Below are positions 1-10,200 of a DNA stretch of 64,000 bases, one piece after another (position 1 is the stretch's first letter; every line of letters starts with the position of its first letter). The notes beneath the pieces are model-generated. The model saw only the letters and a list, made by a program, of their open reading frames with translations. It made no database searches and had not been told where the DNA came from. Source of the DNA: Sthenelais limicola (lineage: Eukaryota; Annelida; Polychaeta; Phyllodocida; Sigalionidae); NCBI GenBank assembly GCA_942159475.1, contig OW804097.1, positions 53,774,986 through 53,838,985 on the forward strand, given 5' to 3'. The translations under genes were made by a program, and so were the position numbers.

Positions 1-28
1 GTGTGTTCTTCGTTCTCTGCGTCACTAT

Positions 29-421
29 ATGTTCAGGACGTCAGATCTTCGACCTAAGGATTCAGCTGGAAATTCAGTGGGCCAGTTGTTCATTAGTCAT
101 ACTGCGCCTTTTAAGCCAGTTCTGACTTGTACTTTGGCTAAGTATGTTAGATGCATTCTTTCGGCGAGTGGACTCAATACCAATGTATTCAGACCTCACA
201 GTGTGCGTGGAGCCACTGCTTCAAAGCTAGCTGCGTTACATGTCCCAGTGGACCAAATTATGAAGACAGCTATGTGGAAAGATGAGAACACCTTTAGGCG
301 TTTCTATCATAAGCCGATCAACGTGACAACAGCTACTTCTACTCATTTGTTGTCTGCTTTCGCCAACAAGGAAAGAGACAAGAAGCAGTCCAGAGCTTCT
401 TCTCACGTTTCTTCTGAGTAG
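29..421 (+). pseudogene. Tyrosine recombinase, C-terminal catalytic fragment (DIRS type)
   Basis: A 130-residue open frame encodes the C-terminal half of a tyrosine recombinase, the enzyme that integrates the circular DNA of DIRS elements. Visible are the box II motif HSVRG (the H-x-x-R pair), a Trp in the SMW motif where many family members have His or Trp, and the nucleophile region RRFYHK with the catalytic Tyr. The N-terminal half lies before the window, so the apparent ATG at 29 is internal and not a real start. The frame ends at 421 and is followed by non-coding DNA leading to the inverted repeats. Whether the whole element is intact cannot be judged here. Confidence 0.8.
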
Positions 422-619
422 TGTTGTTTTCTTTTCCAAAGGAACTTTGAGAGTCCTAGTTATGCTGTCCGAGACTTACAGCAAAAGGACTAGTTATCTT
501 CGTCTTAAGACTTCGAACTTTAAGGAGAAAGGACTTAACGTATTCACCTTTGATGGTAACCGGAGGAATTGTGAGTTAAATATCTCATGTGCTGCCACCT
601 GACGGTGGCTGCAGACAAG

Positions 620-954
620 AATTGATTAGATGTACAATACTCACAGGGTTCGTAGTAGTACATCTGTGATTCTTGCTCTGCAGACAGCCGTCGGTGGGGG
701 GACAAGCCCACCACGCCCACCCAGGCGTTTGTCCCCCTTCACCGGGTTGTCGACTGTCTACAGTCAGGACAATATTCTTCTGGACTCAGAATATTGCTGT
801 TATTTCAATTCCTCTGTGCAAGCTACGTTTCCCGATTTAAACCCTGCCTTAGCCTCGTTCTCCTTCTCTTGTCCCCCCACCGACGGCTGTCTGCAGAGCA
901 AGAATCACAGATGTACTACTACGAACCCTGTGAGTATTGTACATCTAATCAATT
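620..954. repeat. Perfect 87-bp inverted repeat of a DIRS 3' end (620-706 / 868-954)
   Basis: Two 87-bp arms face each other across about 160 bp. In DIRS biology such arms are the internal complementary region and the right terminal repeat, which together template the circle junction. Small open frames over this interval are by-products of the repeat. Confidence 0.8.
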
Positions 955-3614
955 AATATTTAGGTCAAATACATGTATGATAAAAATATTTGTTTAAAAA
1001 GCCAATTGAATCCAGGACTCAGTCTAGGCTCACAGTTGAGAGAGTCCCTCCAAACTGAGGGAAAGCCTCTCGCTCTAAACCTTTATATGCCATTAGAATC
1101 CCATTAGGACGCCTATTTCAGGGCCCGGAAAGCCATTAGCACAGTAGGCGTACAATCACTGACATACCATTCTTATCTGATTTAAGAGGCTGTGAGCTTA
1201 GACTATAAATCTATTCCAAATACAATGTGTAGCTAGATGCGAAAAAATGTTTCACCTTGGAGTAATTAATAGAATGTGGTCCTCATTATAGATAGTGTTT
1301 AGTGTTACCATCGTTATTATTCATATTATCGATGTTATATTAATAATTAAGTCTAATGGGGAACAACTTGAATACACTCTAAAGTTATGATTCGATTATC
1401 TTGTATTATCCCTCTTTGTTCTTTTTCCAGAAATATTTATTATATTTGCAGTCGTAGAAAAATGGTTTTAAAACAATCCCAACCACCAACTTTATTTACT
1501 GATAGATTAAGGTAGCTTAGTTTTAAGTTAGAACGAAGTTACAGGTCCCCAGTTTAGTCCTGAATGATATGATTATTATCCCTTTCTTCTGGCATCTACT
1601 TCTCTCTACAAAGGAATCTTTATTCTTATTCTATATTAAATATTGTGTTTTCTCTTTAAACATCCCGTTCTATTTCGTCCTCCCCATATTAATTTGGTTC
1701 CATTTAATATGAATTAAAATAGCCCCAAAATCCAGCTGCTCTGTACTTTTAACACGCTTTTACTCTAGTGTAACAGAAAGGCCAACGTACACACCATGCT
1801 GGGAGGATAGTTGCTGTAAAGATACTGTGTCAGTGTGTGGGTGTATTGAGGGCACTCCTACTTCCTACCTCCTCACCTAGCATGCCATACCTGGCAGCAT
1901 CCACGTTACTCTTTAGTCTGTAGACTTGCCATCTCCCCTGATTAAACTAAGATATTTTATGATGAAAGTGTCCATCCCAGGTTTTACTTTCATATACAGG
2001 AATCTCTATAATTAGTTTATTTTTGAAGACACTTAACATTCCTTTTGTATGCATGAAGATGCATTATAGTGCTAGCATCCTATATTTCTTTGCTGTTTAC
2101 CATCTTTGTTTTCTTTTTCAACATTTGGGATTATTGTCATAAAACTTGGTATAATTAACCAGCAAGGGCAACCTGGGGTACATCTTGTTAGACAAACTGA
2201 TCGTTCGTTCTCTGATCAATTGCCCTAAACCTATCTGACAGGTCTAAGGGCCTAACAACTCTAAGGAGTAAGAGTATCATATTCCATTGCGTATAAATTC
2301 CCTATCCTTAGATATCCGACCGAATGAATATTGTCTCATGTTAGTATGGCGCACACATGGAGTGGTTCTGTTATGACATATTTGCATCAATGACTTGGTG
2401 ACCTAGGTAGTATTTCTCACATTCCACATCCGTACCTTGCGGCCCCAGAAGAGCAAGTTTGTTTAAAGTATGACAAAAGCTGGGTGTTGTCCTTTATGGA
2501 GAGATATCACCCCTTACCCTACCATCACACTGGCATGGGAACAGTAGATGGTGACGCTTGTATCGGTGGTGGGGGCTGAGATGGGGGATAGGGAGGAGGA
2601 AGGCTGGTGTATTGAGGGACTGGTATATCAGGGCATCATTGCTACGTGTAAGGATTGCCCTGTACATACACACCAACCTGTCCTAAGTCAGATTTATGAA
2701 TAAGACTTTATGAATTAAGACTTAACACAATTCTGTAATATGTATATTTTTCACGATATTGTTTTAAGTGAGGTACTAAACAACGTCTAAATTTTTCAAA
2801 AAAAAATCGTATACCGGTAATTTGTACCAGGTCATATGATTGCTCTAAGTTCTGCCAGGGAAGTCATTGAGCTAACCCAGTCCATACAAAACTACAATTT
2901 TGCCATAGTCGTGAGGTGTAGCCATTTAAATCGTAAAGTTTATGAGCTTATGGCCATGATTTGTCTCTCAGAAGTTAAGTTGTATCTTCAGATTTAAACC
3001 TTTTAAAAACCGATTTAACTTTAACCTTCGCGGGGGCGGGGGTGTTGTAAACTCGCATCTTACAAGTCTTTCAATGTTAGCACTTCTGTATAGAAAATCA
3101 ACGCACTTGACGGATTGATCGATTGATTGAATTGTTCTTAACTTCATATTTTTCCCGCCTATCATGACATCATGTCAAAATGATATTAATAATTATGAGG
3201 GACAGATTAGCTTAACTGAACAACTGTTATAACTGGATCTAACTGGTTCTGGACCTCATATTGTAGTCTATCGATATACTGACGGCTGGAGGGCATGATC
3301 GCACGTGCGTTTGTTGTGGCATGCGCCCTCCATATATGGCATGCACCGACCCATATGCCCGCGCATGCGCAGCCGTCTCACACGCCGAACCGAGCAAACA
3401 TTGAAACGAGTTTCCGAGCGATTCGAAGTCTATTCCAGAATAATTCTTGCATATAACATGAATTATATGCTAAACTTAAACCTTTCTGCTGTTATATTCA
3501 GTCGATGGGGAATATTCAGCCTATTTCAAAGCATTTTAGCCCCCGCGATCGGCAATACGAAAACAAGATGGCGGCCGTCCCTACCGTAACGTCTACAGCT
3601 AAGAAAATAAAACT
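955..3614. other. Intergenic, AT-rich; no gene recognised
   Basis: No coding exon, RNA gene or clear transposon was recognised. Short open frames here lack family motifs. A C/G-rich patch near 3030-3045 and a GC-richer stretch near 3300-3400 with repeated GCATGC words are the only departures from AT-rich background. Confidence 0.5.
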
Positions 3615-4269
3615 GCTTTCTGACCGCTTTGAATGATTTTACACAATAATCCTGGCATATGAGGTTGAAAACAAGGTTAGATTAGACGTTCAGTCATTTA
3701 TATTCAGTCGATGGTTAATCATTATGACTTCCGTGTCATGTATTGTTTTTCTTATTATCGTTGCTATAAGCGATCGGCACGCTAAGCTTCACAAGGCCCC
3801 TTGTGTACATGACCAGAAAATAACATGGCGGCAGAAGCATGTCAGCATGGCTTCCGACGAGGTGGTGAAATCGTGATATTTCCACCGAAAGGAATATCGC
3901 CACACGTTAATATGTTCATAAACTATTGTTTGGGATAGTATTTGAAGTCGACATGACTGATTTACACAGATTATACGGATATCATTGTGTCAGCGACCAG
4001 AAACAGATCGGAAACAAACATGGTGCAGCATGTGCGATCGGTGAAATCGTAATAAAAAGGTTGGTTTGATTTAATTCGACAAGCTTAGCTTAGATGTTCA
4101 TATATTTATTTTCAGCCGAGGGTTAATCATTACACATTCTGTCGAACTAACATCAACAGGCTTTCTGAGCGCTTTGAATGATTTTACACAATAATCCTGG
4201 CATATGAGGTTGAAAACAAGGTTAGATTAAACGTTCAAGCATTTATATTCAGTCATTGGTTAATCATTA
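3615..4269. repeat. Dispersed direct repeats of about 110 bp (3615-3724 and 4160-4269)
   Basis: The two segments are nearly identical and lie 545 bp apart. Both start at GCTTTCTGA and end near GGTTAATCATTA. A third, more diverged relative can be seen around 3410-3520, which shares the word TATATTCAGTCGATGG. They probably belong to an old interspersed repeat family. A possible start codon for the neighbouring APEX1 gene lies between them at 3847. Confidence 0.6.
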
Positions 4270-4764
4270 CACGGCTAATCGCAAGCAGCGGAACCTTACA
4301 AAAACGGTGATGAAATCAACTGCGTAATTCTGTTAGAAAATGAACAAATATGGTTGAAATCGCAAGAAATCTGCTAATGTATAGGCTAGTATCACTCAAT
4401 ATAAACTCTTATGAGCCTCGTTGAATGATATATCATGTTGATTTGTTTATACATGAACTTAGAATCTGTAATATTGTGTAATTATTGCAAGGTTGGATGG
4501 GTTCGATTCACATAGGCCTAGGCTATAGCGACGAACATCATGGCTGACAGGCTGTCATTGCATTTTTCAAAATTATTTATTTCTATATTACCTTAATATT
4601 ATTGTTCAGGAACTAGTCAGTACGATACACAAGTATATTGAGATTGTTTGTCTGAAATATCAAGAGTTAAAAATGTTTTTCTCTTTGAGAAATTTCGTTC
4701 ATAAGTTTGGTAGAATTTGATAATATCTGTTAAAAATAATCCTTATGTACTTATTGTAATCACC

Positions 4765-5917
4765 ATCCTATCGGGACAGATTTATGCCAGCAGCTACTGT
4801 TTAATTTAACAGTTTAATTATTTAGCAGGAAGGCAGTTACGACGTATCTACAGCTGTGCTGTGTGTCGACTATATACAACTATTTCAACTTTTCGATTGA
4901 CTTTTCTATTGAGTTTTCTGACTTTACAATCAACTATTCTGACTTTACGATTGACCATTCTGACTTTTCGATTGACCATTCTGACTTAACAATTGACTTT
5001 TCTGACTTAACAATTGACTTTTTGATTGACTATTTTGACTTTTTGATTGACTATTTTGACTTTACGATTGACTATTTGACTTTTCGATTGACTTTTCCTA
5101 CTGTATGATTGACTATATGGTTGACTATTTTGACTTTTAGATTGACTTTTCTGATTTTATGATTGACTTTTCTGACTGTATGATTGACTTCATGATTGAC
5201 TTTTTGATTGACAATTCTGACTTTTTAATTGACTTTCTAAAAGTCAATCATAAGTCAGAAAAGTCAAATAGTCAATCGGAAAGTCAAAATCATAAGTCAA
5301 TCAGAGAGCGAGGGACTGGGACTGGGACAGGGACAGGGACAGGTACGAAATAGTCAGTAAGAAAGTCAAAATAGTCACACAGGGACAGGGACAGGGACGA
5401 AACAGTCAGTCAGAAAATCAAAATAGTCAATCAAAAGTCAAAATAGTCAATCACCATCTCATAGAAATAATATAATTCATGCATCTCATGAGTAATTAGT
5501 TCAAACTGCAACAGATAATATACTTCTAAAATTAAGGCATGCCAAATGATCAATCTGTTTATTGATTCATTTATCCATCACTTCAAATCTATCACAACCT
5601 TCTCATAGGAATAATATTTCATGATACCAAGAGTAATTAGAGACAACAGATAATATTCCTCTAAGCCAACTGATCCACTGCAACTGTTAGACTGTTTAAC
5701 TGTTATAATAAGATTATCACTTTAGTATTTTCCATTGATTTCATGATTCTAGAAAAAATAACACCACATGTACTATCCCTGTTGGACAGGCCAATGGGCG
5801 AGACTGTATATAGACTTAAAGCACAGCTGTAGATACGTTGCAACTGCCCTCCTGCTAAATGCTAAATAATTAAACTGTTAAACCGTAACTGTTAGCATAA
5901 ATCTGTCCCGATAGGAT
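4765..5917. mobile_element. Foldback element with palindromic minisatellite core
   Basis: Long terminal inverted repeats (about 4765-4880 and 5802-5917) begin with ATCCTATCGGGACAG on the left and end with its complement on the right, and both contain the TACAGCTGTGCT block. The core is a degenerate tandem array of TTTTGATTGAC / TTTTCTGAC units (about 4885-5240). This is followed by a shorter array in reverse-complement sense (AAAGTCAATCA units, 5238-5290 and 5395-5455), with a GGGACAGGGACA run between them. The whole 1.15 kb can fold on itself. No transposase is present, so it is non-autonomous. The family is unknown. Open frames over the array are artefacts. Confidence 0.7.
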
Positions 5918-6296
5918 CGTGAGATCCACTAAAACTGTTAGAGTTATGACTGTCGGCTGCTGACTTGTTATTAATCCTGGCTGTGAATATTGTTCAATGT
6001 TGGTACAACACAATCTATAAGATTTGGAGCCCAAGGCTAATTCTGCCTACTCCCTTGGCCTTCTCCCCAGACTGTCAAGGGGAAGAAGTGCGTCCTTAGG
6101 TCATGTTATTAAGTCGGTAGATTGGAAGGGCCCTGTTTTATTGGCGGCAGTTTTAGAAAGGATGTCATGTGTCCCTATGCTTTTAGATTGTTTTCCCCGG
6201 GGCCTTTGCCATTCTCTTTGGTGGCTGTCCTAGCCTACTAGGATGTCCTTTTGTGAACGATTATCTCCTAGCCTTTAATATATATATATATATATT
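5918..6296. other. Intergenic, no feature recognised except a short TA run
   Basis: Nothing gene-like was seen. A short (TA)n tract lies at about 6278-6295, at the edge of the next repeat. Confidence 0.5.
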
Positions 6297-6592
6297 TATT
6301 ATATGCGCATTCCATATGAGAGGTGCAATGAGTGGGTATGACAATGCTATAAAAATATTCATATAGTATGTGTACTATATGAACTACTTTGTCACCAAGT
6401 TGGCTACTTTTTTCAGATTTTACACATCAAGTTTTATGCCCATATAATAAATATAGACTCGCCTTCAATAATCGAAAATTTATTGGACTTGATTCTTCCG
6501 CATAAGCACTCTGCCTACGGCATCGTGTTTATGTGGACGAATTTCGTCCAATAAATTTTCGATATTGCCGGCTCGTTCCATTCTCTATATTG
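6297..6592. mobile_element. Palindromic MITE, copy 1
   Basis: This element shares its outer left sequence (TTATATGCGCAT, then ATATGAGAGGTGC) and outer right sequence (CATTCTCTATAT) with a second copy at 9187-9412. Its core, about 6465-6575, is an imperfect palindrome built from CGAAAATTTATTGGAC and its complement around a GCATCGTG centre. It has no coding capacity. Two copies with the same borders argue for a mobile family and against a regulatory hairpin. Confidence 0.65.
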
Positions 6593-7221
6593 TTACAGTT
6601 TTCCCTTTCCATGTTTCGCCCTTGTTCGATGAGTCGGCGGATCTGGTCTTCCAGGGTCTCATCCCACAGGTGGTCAAGAGAATTAGTTGAATATGCCATA
6701 ATAAAGGTACTAAATCGAGTCGATCTTGTCTTCGTATTACTTGCTAATTTCAGCTATAAATGATGTTTGAGAGATATTCAGCATGAGAAATGGAGTCAAA
6801 GAGGTCTTTACAGCCCGGGTCTCAGGTTTATAGTGTTTGAATCGTCAAGACATGGGTTTATATAGTACAAGGATAAGCGAATCGTTTGTCGTCATTCGCA
6901 CTTTGTCAACAACATATAATTATTACTTTTAGTAGGACACTACTAGACGATTTGTCACAAGAGCAAATCGCCAGACGATTTACCTGTTTAACCATAAATA
7001 AAATAAATACTGGGGAGAATATACCCCTATGGTTTATCCCGTAACAATATATTCAGGATATATTGAGAGAGAAATTGCAGATCTATGTAAGAGGTTAACT
7101 TGATTAGTGCTTCATCCTTATTTGATTTTATTGGGAATGAACGAGGAGATGGTTCTTATTTGATTATCATCTAATTAATCATTTGTTTATTCATTCATTC
7201 ATTCATTCATTCGTCTTTCAG
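6593..7221. other. Upstream/intron region of APEX1, no exon recognised
   Basis: No exon encoding the APEX1 N-terminus was found here. A (TTCA)n run lies at about 7188-7210, just before the acceptor of the first resolved exon. Confidence 0.45.
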
Positions 7222-10200
7222 TCAGCTGATGGTGCGGATGGAGCCTCCAAGGTGAGCATTATTCTTTTGTCCAGTTTTTTTTTCTATTCCTAAATTAAAA
7301 AGTATTTTCAGACAAATTGTGAGTCAGTAAGGTAGGCATGGTGGGTAGCAGTTCACGTCATCAAGTGATGCCAACTATATGTACATATTTGGTGACAATT
7401 ATTTATATCACATCCATCCACAGAAAACCTATTTACAGCATGAACTCATATTTAATTCTTAGATATAAATATCTAATTCCCTGTTTTGGAAATTTCGGAG
7501 CATCAGAATAAAAAAAATAATATATTCTCTCCTGACAGTCCAAGAAATCCAATGTTCAGCAGTTAGATTATTCTGAAATCGACTTCACCTCGGATGCTAA
7601 GACGGAAAAGGGTGGCAAGAAATGGAACAAGAAATTCGCTTCTTGGAATGTTAATGGTGTGCGGGCCTGGATGGACGTAAGTTATTTACTACTTATCCTT
7701 TGCATAAACACTAAATATTATTGTGTTAAATTCATTATCGGCCTGAATAAAATAAAAATAGCCCCTGAAGAAGGTAAAAAAAAAACTACCGAAACGTTGG
7801 GAAATAATAACAGCCCATAGTAGGCATACCCAATTAATCTAAAGTCGACTCTCTGAGAATCCGAAATCAACCAGACCCAACTAGAATTACTTTATGCTCA
7901 TTCACTGACGTTTTTCTTCTGCAGAAAAATGCACTCAGCTATATCACAGCAGAGGATCCTGATGTGTTTTGTTTGCAAGAGACAAAATGTGAGAAATCCA
8001 AGATTCCCCGTGAAGCGGACGTAGAGGGATATCACGTATACTGGCTGTCTGGTGACAAAGAGGGCTACTCAGGAGTTGGGCTCTACGCCAAGGAAGAACC
8101 CATCAAAGTTTCATATGGTATCGGTAAGTATCAATATTCAATATTCTGATTCAGATTGGCTTCACTATCGGGCAACCCTGCAGTCTCGGCATAACCTCGA
8201 AACTGATGAAATGGGCCTTGAATGAATTAAAAGTAACCCTGAGTTCCTTCATAGTCTGGACAATCTATGTATAGTTCATCTAATGTTGGAATGAAAACCT
8301 GTTGAATTTAGTTCCCCAGGAGGCAAAATATTATGTGCTCCGCTATGATTTAAAGGGACACATGCCACGGTGCTCAACTATGATCTAGATTAGTATATTA
8401 GTGATGAATACCCGGGAGCATTAATGTATTAAATACATGTATATATTTTGAGTATTTAAGAGTTTAAAACTCCAAAAACTTCAATTTCGAACCGTGCCAC
8501 CGGTTTGATGGGCCTCACAGACACAACAGTTAGAGCCAAGTCTGTTGGTTGGGGAAAGACCCCGACCTGTCTTATCATAATTAGTTGGAAATCATGGTGG
8601 TTACACCTGGGTGGGACAGGGTATATATGTCAGTATGTACCTCCTGCCTCGCTTGTACTTCACATCCCTTCACCATGCACTGAGGGCAGCATCCCATGGT
8701 CAAGTTAATTCTTCCTCAGAGTCTCGCCGACCTACTTACTTAGACCACCGACTTACTAATTTACATGTCCTGCAACCAATTAGGAGGGAGGACGGGGTAA
8801 ACAGATAAGATGCACGTGCATTCCTAAAGGCATGCAGTGAGAGGGTTAGACTAGCAAGACACTTGGGAGCCTATCTCTTTAGTGCTAGTGTATGTAGTTT
8901 TCCTATGTTTAAGCTAATATTCCTCTCCCTCTTTTATAATTATTTAATCTGTGCACCAAAATATAGCTCTATGGGACGGGACTTACACTGTACATAGTTG
9001 TGTAATAATACTGGTGTTTAAACATGAATGATGATATAGGTTTTGTATGTACAATACAGTACTTTGCGGTATTGTCACACGGTACAGTGTGATATGATAT
9101 AATAAATTTGGTCAGATCTATCTGACAATACAATCTGAAATGTAGTTTCAAACAATAGTAAAATGTAAAGTATATAAAACGCATTTTATTATACGCGCAT
9201 GCTATATGAGAGGTGCTATAAAAATGTAGTTGTCTAAAAATAGCTCTGACGTTACCTCAATAGCTCTGACGTTACGAGCCGGCAATAACCGAAAATTTAT
9301 TGGACTTGATTAGTCCACATAAGCACTCTGCACTCTGCATCGTGCTTATGTGGACGAATCTCGTCCAATAAATTTTCGATTATTGCCGGCTCGTCGCATT
9401 CTCTCTCTATATAAGATATGATACAAAGTTCTTATCTTGATACACTGTATTTCCCCTTAGAGAGATGCCCACACCCCTAAGTTAGGTGTTTTTGTTCTTT
9501 TTAATTGATGTATGTGTTTTCTAAATGTTTTCTGGACTCTGGGGCCTGAATATCAGTAGGTGGTGAGTTCCAGGCCACTTTTGCTCTAAGAAGCTATTTC
9601 AACATAGGGTCGATTTTGAATGATTAATTATATCAGGGTTTTCCCCACAAAGAGAGGTCTCCGGCGCACCGCCGGAGACGTTATGGCGGCCGCCGGAGAC
9701 TCAATAGGGGCCGCCGTTAAACAAAACCAAAAAAAAAAAAAAAAAAAAATTTTTTTTTTTCAATTCGGCCATAAATAAAAAATGCTCATCTTCTAGGCCT
9801 TTGAACTCCTGGCCTTGTACTGATTTCATGTATTATACAGTATACTTTTTTATCTTTTAACGGGGGACCCCCTATAATTATTGCTCTAAAAGTTTCCTGA
9901 ATTTAGGAAATATACTAAAGTTTCAGAAACATTATAATTTTACTTATGTTTGCCCTTTAGCACTGTAACTCCCTTTTCAGGAAATTATGTATATTTTTCT
10001 GACCAATCTTACAGCAATAATCAGCTCAAATGTTATTGAAATTGGCTTCAGACTTCACCAATTTGCTTCTAGTTTTTAAAAAATTTCCTGGGGGAGGTCC
10101 CCAAGACCCCCACCAGCAAGATTGAAACTGGCTTCAGCCTTCGCCAATTTGATTCTAGTTTTTTAAAAATTTCCTGGGGGAGGCCCCCCAGACCCCCACC

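Larger units (their letters stand above)
1..954 (+). mobile_element. DIRS-like tyrosine-recombinase retroelement, 3' end only
   Basis: The window opens inside the recombinase ORF of a DIRS-like element. Downstream is the layout expected at the 3' end of such elements: an internal complementary region followed by a terminal repeat. Positions 620-706 are the exact reverse complement, as far as I can read, of 868-954 (87 bp arms). The short GC-rich stretch 591-619 just before the first arm should be the complement of the left terminal repeat, which lies outside the window. The order recombinase, internal complementary region, terminal repeat is the same as in the complete DIRS element at 28.65-34.08 kb. 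The two are different families: their repeats do not match. Confidence 0.75.

Noticed and set aside
4498..4512. tRNA B-box-like GGGTTCGATTC
   Set aside because: No T-stem, A box or cloverleaf can be formed around it.
4863..5108. 81-codon frame with repeated DFTIDxSD units
   Set aside because: It is the translation of the minisatellite in the foldback element.
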